Assembly (NCBI GenBank): GCA_016550485.1
Contig: JABXGV010000044.1
Coordinates: 1-29,769 of the forward strand
Length of the DNA: 29,769 bases
DNA from: an archaeon
GTDB lineage: Archaea > Asgardarchaeota > Hermodarchaeia > Hermodarchaeales > Hermodarchaeaceae
Direction of reading: 5' to 3'
Positions 15,815 through 22,319 of this stretch are shown in pieces. Under the pieces are notes generated by a model that ran no database searches, was not told the DNA's origin, and saw nothing but the letters and a program-made list of their open reading frames with translations. Position 1 is the stretch's first letter; every line of letters begins with the position of its first letter. The translations under genes and the position numbers were made by a program.

Positions 15815-16531
15815 CTATTCATCTTTTGGTTCAGGTACACCTGGGGCCCACCAAATCCAGGTCCGCCTTTTGATAAGGAGTTTGCCGTGGATTTTTCCGT
15901 CGAGTCGTAGTTGGTTGAGGACGCGTGATGGGGAATCGGGGCATCCGATTTCGTCGAAGATGCGGCGCACTTCGAGGGTGGTCATGGGGCGTTGCTTGTC
16001 TTCTAGTATCATCTGGATGGTAATCGAGCCTTGGGTTTGGGCTTCAGGGCCCTCCGAAAGCGAGGCGCTTTGAGGGATAGTTTTGAGGTCTCGCATTAGC
16101 ATGTCGCGGTGTTCCTTGTTTTCGATTTTCCCGCCGTATTTCCTAGCGAGGCTAAGGTACTTCTGGCAGAGGGTGCTTTCCTTCGCGAGTGCACAAGCCC
16201 TGGCTAGTGCCTCGTAGGCATAACCGTAGTCGAAGTCGCCTAGGCTATGCTCCTCACAGAGATCTAGATATCGTTGGGCGTGGTGCAAAGCGAACTGGGG
16301 TAGCTTTAACACCGAGTACACTCTCGATATCTGCCATTCGCCGCGCGCCCAGTTTACTGGCTTTCCCACTTCACCCCAATGGTATCGAGAAGCGTGTGCA
16401 GCGTGCACCATTGTATCGTCCTCCTCCTTTGTTCGGTTCTTCTTCTCCAGAAGCGACCATACTCGGTTGAAGAGGTCCACTGCCATCTTCTTGTGCCATT
16501 CTTGTGAAGTAAATTTTTCATCATCAGGCAT
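15815..16531 (-). CDS. Uncharacterised protein with N-terminal HASRYHW domain and C-terminal winged-helix-like domain
   Basis: A 238-residue soluble protein of unknown function. Residues 1 to about 150 are paralogous to the protein at 17254-17742: SQEWHKKMAVDLFNRVW, LLEKKNRTKEEDDTM, HAAHASRYHW, RGEWQISRVYSVL, HHAQRYLDLCEEH and YAYEALARA; the helix pairs look TPR-like. From residue 160 comes an extra domain (ILEDKQRPMTTLEVRRIFDEI, SPSRVLNQLRLDGKIHGKL, RRTWIWWAP) that looks like a small winged-helix domain and is absent in the paralogue. ATG 16531 has AGGTG at a good distance. It shares the strand with the two genes upstream of it and may sense something and pass it to DNA, but this is inference. 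Confidence 0.7.
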   Translation of the reverse strand: MPDDEKFTSQEWHKKMAVDLFNRVWSLLEKKNRTKEEDDTMVHAAHASRYHWGEVGKPVNWARGEWQISRVYSVLKLPQFALHHAQRYLDLCEEHSLGDFDYGYAYEALARACALAKESTLCQKYLSLARKYGGKIENKEHRDMLMRDLKTIPQSASLSEGPEAQTQGSITIQMILEDKQRPMTTLEVRRIFDEIGCPDSPSRVLNQLRLDGKIHGKLLIKRRTWIWWAPGVPEPKDE

Positions 16532-16592
16532 GAAAAACACCTAGGTGCCTTTACTCCATTGTAATCGGATTTCTTCCTTTTTTTCGTAATGG

Positions 16593-17096
16593 TTAGGTGC
16601 TGTCACTGGTTCGTTTCAGAAAGGTTTCAGGACGCTCAACGATTCGTAGCTTGACTGGGTTGAAGACTACCTGAACCCATGGCTGGTCTTGACCCGGGCT
16701 ATCTCCTTCAATGATGAACTCTTTGGCCAGGTTGCCGTAGGAGGGTAACACGCGATTCATCCGTTGATCAATGTCTAGTACCCGGGCACCACTGGACGTG
16801 TCAGACATGATTAGGGCGATGAGATAGCCTGGATGATCCTTCTCAATCGAGTAGACTGACTGCACCTCCGAGTGCCCCTGAAAGAGCGTCAAATCGTGAC
16901 CCAGCTCTATGGCATCCATGAAAATCTGATATCCTAGTCCCGTATTTCCAATTTTCTGCAGAGTCACTAACACTGTAATAAAGGGTCCTGGTCCGGAAAA
17001 CTCGCAATCTCCGCCCTCCACGAAGGCTGGGCAGAACCGCACAGACTTGGAAATCTCAACCATGACATCCATGTACTTGGGTTTCGGACGAGCCAT
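16593..17096 (-). CDS. Uncharacterised soluble protein
   Basis: A 167-residue protein I cannot assign to a family. It has neither a signal peptide nor a membrane helix. It opens with a basic stretch (ARPKPKYMDVM), followed by mixed strands and helices (PFITVLVTLQKIG, GYLIALIMSD) and ends PWVQVVFNPVKLRIVERPETFL. Two cysteines are near residues 22 and 31 (FCPAFVEGGDC). It lies between the two members of the HASRYHW pair on the same strand. The start is placed at ATG 17096; an alternative upstream start at 17108 exists. Confidence 0.6.
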   Translation of the reverse strand: MARPKPKYMDVMVEISKSVRFCPAFVEGGDCEFSGPGPFITVLVTLQKIGNTGLGYQIFMDAIELGHDLTLFQGHSEVQSVYSIEKDHPGYLIALIMSDTSSGARVLDIDQRMNRVLPSYGNLAKEFIIEGDSPGQDQPWVQVVFNPVKLRIVERPETFLKRTSDST

Positions 17097-17253
17097 ACGC
17101 AACACCAACTCGAACGCTTAGGCTACACACTTCCAATGAAGCGTTAAAACCCTTTCTCCAGAAGACAGTTTTTGCCTCTTCAAGATATTCTGGTTTCTTC
17201 AGAGCAGAGGTAATCCCGTCCAAGCGAAGACCGAATAGTAGTTGTCCAAGAGT

Positions 17254-17742
17254 CTATGCCTTATAACCCGGGATGGTTTCGAGATCGCCGAAGAACATTT
17301 TCCGTGTTTCTTTGTCTTCTATCTTTTCACCGGCTCCCTTCGCCAACTTGAGGTACTTGGTGGTCTCTTTTTGGTCGCCTGCAACCGCAGCAGCGCGGGC
17401 TAACGCTTCGTAGGCGTAAGCGAGATCCCAATCGCCAATATTATGCTCCTTACAGATGTCTAGATACCGATGAGCATGATATCGGGCGGGCTCCGCACGC
17501 TTCAACACGGCGTATACGCGCGAGATTTGCCAATCCCCACGCCCCAGATTAATCGGCTTACCCGCACCCATCAGAACTCGTTGACTCCAATGGTAGCGGC
17601 TCGCGTGGGCCGCACTAATCATTTGGTCGTTGTCTTCTTGCGTCCGCTTTTTCTTTTCGATAAGCGTCCAAGTGAAGTTGAATAAATCTACGGCCATCTT
17701 CTTATGCCATTCTTCAAGAGATAATTTCTCATCCTCAGTCAT
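17254..17742 (-). CDS. Uncharacterised HASRYHW-domain protein (short paralogue)
   Basis: A 162-residue paralogue of the protein at 15815-16531, covering only its N-terminal domain: EEWHKKMAVDLFNFTWTLIEKKKRTQEDNDQM, AAHASRYHWSQ, RGDWQISRVYAVLKRAEPARYHAHRYLDICKEH and YAYEALARAAAVAGD. The helical pattern with A-x3-Y/A spacing suggests TPR-like packing. The Shine-Dalgarno GGAGGT seven bases before ATG 17742 is the best in this block. It starts divergently from the propeller protein at 17913, so the two may share control. The function is unknown. Confidence 0.72.
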   Translation of the reverse strand: MTEDEKLSLEEWHKKMAVDLFNFTWTLIEKKKRTQEDNDQMISAAHASRYHWSQRVLMGAGKPINLGRGDWQISRVYAVLKRAEPARYHAHRYLDICKEHNIGDWDLAYAYEALARAAAVAGDQKETTKYLKLAKGAGEKIEDKETRKMFFGDLETIPGYKA

Positions 17743-17912
17743 CTTATCGACCTCCTACAACACTAAGCTCCTTGGTTCTTCTAAATAACTATTATCCCCC
17801 AAGTCCACCCGAAAAGGCGCACACACGACTTGTTCTAACCTCAGAAGCCACATCGAAGGTATCTTTTATCAAGGAGTATATGACCTATTTATCTAAGGAA
17901 GGAAGCGGTTCG

Positions 17913-19250
17913 ATGAAGAAGAGAGTATACCTTTCGATATTGACATTGATGCTGATTTGCCCAGGAATAGTCTATCCCGCAATAGTTTGTGTCCACCCAC
18001 TTTCCGTGGAGGCGTTTCCACAATACGACTATCATTGGTGGACTCACACCTACAGTGGAAAAAACACCACAAGGGCCTTAGCGGTGGTAGAGACAAGTGG
18101 TGGAGGATTCGCCCTCACAGGACTGACCTGCTTCTCCCCTGATTTGAGTGACGCCGACCTATGGCTAATAGGCACAGACCACGATGGGAATCAAATATGG
18201 AGCCAAATCTGTGGTGGCAATGGGATGGACGTAGGTTCTGACCTTATCGAGGTGAGCACCGGTGGCTTCGCCGTTGTCGGCTCAACCCAGACTCCCAGTA
18301 CAGGGTTGTATGACGCCTGGTTAATCCGCACCGATGCCGCAGGGAATCAGATGTGGGACAAGACCTTTGGGGGCAGTGAAAATGAGGGAGCTTATGCCAT
18401 AGTAGAGTGTAGCGATGGGGGGTTCGCTATTGCAGGGATTACAAACGGGTCGGGTGCAGGACAAGAGGATGTGTGGCTGATTCGTACCGACGACGAAGGA
18501 GAGCTCCTATGGGATCAGACCTATGGTTGTGCAGGTGTTGACAGGGGCTACGACTTGGTAGAACGCAGTACTGGCGGCTTCGCCATTGTGGGAATCACTG
18601 ACAACACTGGACCCATATGCGTTGGATACCTAGTTCTCACCGATGAAGATGGCAATCAGGAGGGGCAAACGATTTCCACAAGCACAACTCTAGAATTATG
18701 GGCCGAACTCGCCGAGTGCAGTGACGGCGGCTACGCCATCGCCGGTTGGATGATTACCACCTCAGGCGACGATGATTGCTCCCTCATACGAACAGATGCC
18801 ACAGGTCACATCACATGGGAGCAGCACTACGGAGGCAGCCAAAAGGATAGGGGATACGCCCTCACACTGATTAGTAGTATCGGCTTTGCCATAGCTGGCT
18901 ACAGCAGAAGCTTCGCCACCGGTAGCGCCGGAGACGAAGACACTTACATAGTGTGCACAGATGAAGATGGTGTCCAGCAGTGGTATGAACACTACGGCAC
19001 AGCCGATATGGATGGCGCCGAGGCAATCATCGAATGCGCGAGTGGCGGCTTCGCCATCGCAGGCTACTGCGGCTGGGGCGACAGCGGAATTCGTGACGCC
19101 TGCCTAATCCGGATATCTGACACCCCACAACCACTCGGCATACCCGGCTTCCCATGGGAGACCATCGGAATAGCGCTTGTGATAGCGCTAGCCACCGGAC
19201 TGACACGACGACAACGGCACAACAAACCCCGCAGCCCTAATAAAAACTAG
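17913..19250 (+). CDS. Secreted seven-repeat beta-propeller protein with C-terminal anchor
   Basis: A 445-residue exported protein. MKKRVYLS followed by a hydrophobic core gives a signal peptide of about 30 residues. Seven copies of a roughly 50-residue unit follow, each with a [GS]-[GI]-[FY]-A-[ILV]-x-G core (GGFALTG, GGFAVVG, GGFAIAG, GGFAIVG, GGYAIAG, IGFAIAG, GGFAIAG), a D-x-[WC]-L-I-R-T-D strand and a W-x-x-x-[YF]-G-G turn. Seven units predict a seven-bladed propeller. The end GIPGFPW, a hydrophobic helix and RRQRHNK copy the anchor of the FG-GAP protein at 14275. ATG 17913 has GGAAGG upstream; ATG 17880, preceded by AAGGAG, is an alternative that would add 11 residues. Confidence 0.83.
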   Translation: MKKRVYLSILTLMLICPGIVYPAIVCVHPLSVEAFPQYDYHWWTHTYSGKNTTRALAVVETSGGGFALTGLTCFSPDLSDADLWLIGTDHDGNQIWSQICGGNGMDVGSDLIEVSTGGFAVVGSTQTPSTGLYDAWLIRTDAAGNQMWDKTFGGSENEGAYAIVECSDGGFAIAGITNGSGAGQEDVWLIRTDDEGELLWDQTYGCAGVDRGYDLVERSTGGFAIVGITDNTGPICVGYLVLTDEDGNQEGQTISTSTTLELWAELAECSDGGYAIAGWMITTSGDDDCSLIRTDATGHITWEQHYGGSQKDRGYALTLISSIGFAIAGYSRSFATGSAGDEDTYIVCTDEDGVQQWYEHYGTADMDGAEAIIECASGGFAIAGYCGWGDSGIRDACLIRISDTPQPLGIPGFPWETIGIALVIALATGLTRRQRHNKPRSPNKN

Positions 19251-19553
19251 AGCCTGAATATCTAATCCGTACTACGAACTGAGACGTCAACTCAAGTAAC
19301 GCGATTCCGAATCACGCCCCCGCTTCACGGGTCAAGCGAGATAATACCATTATCTGTTTTCAGCTCAATCATGTGCACAGAACAACTGATGCACAGCCAT
19401 GTTATGATGAGAAAATCTGAGTGACTTGTCCTCAATTCTAACTTTCTTCCTTGATTTTGTCAAGTTAGAATGCTTAATTCAGATTCATGTGTGTGGCAAC
19501 TCCAACAGGAAGGACTGATAGAGTAGCCACAAATTCCTATTAACCGAAATGGC
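19251..19553. other. Intergenic region holding an mvhA 3'-end copy
   Basis: This 303-base stretch lies between the convergent propeller gene and the mvhA stop. Apart from the mvhA-like fragment at 19325-19435 I see no gene, RNA or repeat. T-rich runs on the plus strand near 19440-19460 may serve as a terminator. Confidence 0.5.
19325..19435 (-). pseudogene. Diverged copy of the mvhA 3' end; remnant or tiny separate C-terminal ORF
   Basis: Reading the minus strand, 22 codons at 19393-19325 give CISCSVH, then MIELKT, then GIISLD and a stop. These match the last 22 residues of MvhA (19554-) at 18 positions. Codon by codon, 11 of the matching codons differ only at silent positions and only 4 change the residue, so the peptide was under selection while the DNA diverged. 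Upstream of CISC the match to MvhA stops. The frame stays open back to a TTG at 19435 (36 residues), preceded by GGAAG, so a very small protein is conceivable, but a decayed second mvhA gene is simpler. Confidence 0.75.
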
Positions 19554-20951
19554 TTATGAATCTAACGAGATGATGCCCCTATCCGTTTTCACTTCAATCG
19601 TATGAACGGAGCAACTAATGCACATATCATATGCACGCACGGCGACCTCCATCGCTGAAACAGCTTTGAGGCAGTGGGGGCGTGGTTTGAGGAGCTCGGG
19701 GAGGAGTTCGTGGGCTTTGGCTTGGACGTGTCGTTCGATAGTGCGGACGTTTTGGGCGGTGGCGACGAGGATGTTGACTTTGGTGAGGATACCGTCGTCG
19801 TTGGTGGTGTAGTGGTGGAAGAGGGTGCCGCGGGGGGCTTCGGTGACGCCGACGCCGTCGCCTGCGCGGGGTTCGACGGGGATGCGGTGGTTATCCTCTT
19901 GGAGGGTGGTGTCTTCGAGGAGTGGGATGGCGAGTTCGAGGGAGGTGACGACCTCGATGGCCCGGGCGAGGTGGTAGCCCATAGGATCGAGCACGGGGCG
20001 TCCGCCGAAGAGGTCGAAGAACTGTTCTGCGTAGCCTTGGGCAATGGGAGTCGGCATCTTGTCGGCGACGTTGAGGCGGGCGAGGGGGCCGACCCGGTAG
20101 TTGCCTTTTGCGGGTCCAAGGTCCTTGATGTAGGGGTATTTGACGGTGCAGTAGGGCATGGCGGCTTCGGCGATGTGGTCAAGGTAGTCCTTGGCTTTGA
20201 AGTCGCGGAGTTTGGTACCGTCGGGTTTGACGAATCGGAGATCTCCGTCGTAGAGGTCATGGACGCCTTTTTGGTGGAGCCCGAGGTAGTGGGTAGGCTC
20301 GCGGGAGTAGGAATCGATACGGAATAGCTCCTTGTCTTTGGCGAGTTTGAAGTAGAGGTCGGTGATAGCTCTTGCGGTGGCCATGGCTTTGGGAGCTTCT
20401 TTGGCGAGAGTTCTCGCGTCTTCTTCTCCGAGGGGTTCGGCCACTCCGCCTGGAACAGCAGTACAGGGGTGAATCATGCGACCGCCGATTGCCTTGGTGA
20501 TTTTTTGTCCGAACATGCGCAGCTCGATTCCCAGTTTGGCTAGTTTGGGCTCCTTCTGAGCTACCGCGAGTACATGCGGCTCTTCAGGAGATATGAAGTC
20601 GGGGAGAGCAAGATAGACGAGGTGGAGTGTGTGGCTGTGGATGTACCCGCCTAGGTTCTCGAGGTACCGGAGCTTTTCACCTTGTTTGGTAGGTGTTACG
20701 CCCCAAGCTGCTTCTACAGCTTTCACCGAGGCGAGGTGGTGGGTAACTGAGCAAATTCCGCAGATACGCTCTGAGAGTTGAGGGGCATCCTCCGCTGGAA
20801 CGCCCTCCATGAATTTCTCGAAGAGGCGCGGCGGCTCAATGACTTGGAAGTTGCACTTCTGTAATTTGCCACCGCTCACATCTAGACTAATCTTGGCGTG
20901 TCCCTCTAAACGGGTTACTGGTTCGAATTCGATGCGTTTTGTGTCGGTCAT
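19554..20951 (-). CDS. mvhA: [NiFe] hydrogenase large subunit, F420-non-reducing (Mvh) type
   Basis: Catalytic subunit that oxidises H2 at a Ni-Fe centre; 465 residues. The N-terminal nickel motif is R62-ICGIC67 (ERICGICSVTHH) and the C-terminal one is D442-M-C444-IS-C447-SV-H450. The usual DPC is DMC here. Fifteen residues (TIEVKTDRGIISLDS) follow H450; they should be removed by a maturation protease after nickel insertion. RLEGHAKI and AIPLLED-type stretches agree with group 3c enzymes. I start it at ATG 20951, which overlaps the mvhG stop by four bases. Codon composition in 19660-20350 is clearly more GC-rich than in the neighbouring genes. Confidence 0.93.
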   Translation of the reverse strand: MTDTKRIEFEPVTRLEGHAKISLDVSGGKLQKCNFQVIEPPRLFEKFMEGVPAEDAPQLSERICGICSVTHHLASVKAVEAAWGVTPTKQGEKLRYLENLGGYIHSHTLHLVYLALPDFISPEEPHVLAVAQKEPKLAKLGIELRMFGQKITKAIGGRMIHPCTAVPGGVAEPLGEEDARTLAKEAPKAMATARAITDLYFKLAKDKELFRIDSYSREPTHYLGLHQKGVHDLYDGDLRFVKPDGTKLRDFKAKDYLDHIAEAAMPYCTVKYPYIKDLGPAKGNYRVGPLARLNVADKMPTPIAQGYAEQFFDLFGGRPVLDPMGYHLARAIEVVTSLELAIPLLEDTTLQEDNHRIPVEPRAGDGVGVTEAPRGTLFHHYTTNDDGILTKVNILVATAQNVRTIERHVQAKAHELLPELLKPRPHCLKAVSAMEVAVRAYDMCISCSVHTIEVKTDRGIISLDS

Positions 20952-21832
20952 TTCTGTTTCACCCTTTTGCGAATTTTGTCTAATTCGGAGGAGGCATAGG
21001 TGTACTTTGCAAAGGTGCTGGTGATGCGAGGTAACTTGAATTCTGCCAGCTCCTTCTCCTCCAATGCTGCAAGCGCATCTAACATGGCAACACCTTGGTC
21101 CCAGACGGTTTCTGCTGGACCTCGACATCCAGTGCAGGGGATTCCTCTGCTTGGACACTCAGCCTTGCACCCTGCTCGTGTCGCAGGCCCCATGCAGATG
21201 AAGCCTTGGGAGAGGAGGCATTTGTTTGGTTCAGGGATTTCGTAGATGCGACGGAGTTGTGTTGGTGCAGCGGTGAGTTGTTCTAGGGGACACTCATCGC
21301 AGACGCTCTTGGTGGAAAGGCTGGGGGTCTCTCCTGCGAGGAGAGCGCCCAGGACTTTGGCGATTTCGTCTGGGAAGGGAGGGCACCCTGGTATTATGAA
21401 GTCGACTTTTACAACGTCGCTGAGCCGCAGGTTTTCGGGTAGGATTGTTGGCACATGTTCGGAGGGTACTTGCCTTTGTTCTCCCATTGAGCGGGTTTCG
21501 TAGTACACGTACTTGACACCAGCTTGGCTATCGAAGGTGTTGGCGAGGCCGTTTACGCCGCCGAAGGCGGAGCAGGACCCGAAGGCAATGAGGAATTTGG
21601 CCTTGCGTCGCATCTCCTTGGCCATCTCTTGGTCATGATCAGTACGGACGCTTCCTTCTACGAGAGCGACATCGATGTTATCTGGGATTGGATTCTTGAC
21701 ATCCACGATTGGATAGGAGTAGACGAGTTCGACATCCTTGAGGAGATCCAGTAATGCGACTCCCGTGTCGAGGAGGGCGATGTGGCAGCCGCTACAGCCA
21801 GACATACCCATTGTAGCTAATCTCACGGTCAC
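20948..21832 (-). CDS. mvhG: [NiFe] hydrogenase small subunit (Mvh type)
   Basis: Electron-transfer subunit of the hydrogenase, 294 residues. It binds three [4Fe-4S] clusters. Visible ligands are C13 and C16 in MSGCSGCH, the GSCSAFGG and PGCPPFP motifs of the proximal cluster, and the cysteine-rich CLLSQGFICMGPATRAGCK and ECPSRGIPCTGCRGP for the medial and distal clusters. There is no Tat signal, as expected for a cytoplasmic group 3 enzyme. The start is GTG 21832: GGAGGT lies nine bases upstream and the conserved VTVRLATMG follows at once. Longer readings would run into mvhD, whose stop is just before this start. Confidence 0.93.
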   Translation of the reverse strand: MTVRLATMGMSGCSGCHIALLDTGVALLDLLKDVELVYSYPIVDVKNPIPDNIDVALVEGSVRTDHDQEMAKEMRRKAKFLIAFGSCSAFGGVNGLANTFDSQAGVKYVYYETRSMGEQRQVPSEHVPTILPENLRLSDVVKVDFIIPGCPPFPDEIAKVLGALLAGETPSLSTKSVCDECPLEQLTAAPTQLRRIYEIPEPNKCLLSQGFICMGPATRAGCKAECPSRGIPCTGCRGPAETVWDQGVAMLDALAALEEKELAEFKLPRITSTFAKYTYASSELDKIRKRVKQK

Positions 21833-21833
21833 G

Positions 21834-22319
21834 TTATTTACCTCCTTTGCGGAGCGGGTTCGGTCCAAGTTCCTTGATTCGGTCATAGAAGCTTTTGGTG
21901 GTTTCGACCCACCTTTTTGCCATCCCAGCGCTCATTAGCTGGAACTCTAGGCGTCCGCCCAACCCAATTGTCTCCAACCACTTCTGTAGTTTCATCATTC
22001 GCTTCTCCGCATGGAGATTTCCAGTGACAAAGTGGCACTGGTCTTTTAGACACCCAGTTACCATGACGCCGTCGGCGCCATTCTCGAGCGCGTGAAGGAC
22101 ATGAAGTGGGTCTACTCGTCCAGAGCAGGGCACGCGGATGATTTCAACATTGAGTGGATAGGGCATCTTGCTGGACCCAGCGAGGTCCGCTGCTCCATAG
22201 GAGCAATAGTGGCAGCAGAAGCTGACAATCCTAAGCTTGTCGGGAGTACTTGCTGCCTTTGCTTTTGGTTTTGACTTGCGTTTTCGCTTTGGTGTAGAGG
22301 AGGCTTTACTTGGGTTCAT
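21834..22319 (-). CDS. mvhD: MvhD, hydrogenase iron-sulfur subunit linking to HdrA
   Basis: A 161-residue subunit that carries electrons from the hydrogenase to HdrA through a [2Fe-2S] cluster. Cysteines are C35, C36, C39, C65 and C95, with C90 in GCLKDQC; the pattern FCCHYCSYGAADLAG, RVPCSGRVD, LENGADGVMVTGCLKDQCHF is the family standard. The first 25 residues are a very basic extension (KRKRKSKPKAK) not expected in the family. It overlaps the hdrA stop by four bases (ATGA). Confidence 0.92.
   Translation of the reverse strand: MNPSKASSTPKRKRKSKPKAKAASTPDKLRIVSFCCHYCSYGAADLAGSSKMPYPLNVEIIRVPCSGRVDPLHVLHALENGADGVMVTGCLKDQCHFVTGNLHAEKRMMKLQKWLETIGLGGRLEFQLMSAGMAKRWVETTKSFYDRIKELGPNPLRKGGK

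Noticed and set aside
19325..19435. Selenocysteine-type VhuU peptide
   Set aside because: The motif reads CISC with ordinary Cys codons and no in-frame TGA at the nickel-ligand positions, so selenocysteine is not indicated, although a separate C-terminal peptide remains possible.
19589..20327. Long open frames overlapping mvhA on both strands (to about 220 codons)
   Set aside because: They lie in the GC-rich part of mvhA, have low-complexity translations (runs of Ser/Pro/Thr or Gly/Val/Asp) and mvhA itself shows both nickel motifs and family-wide similarity, so they are frame shadows.
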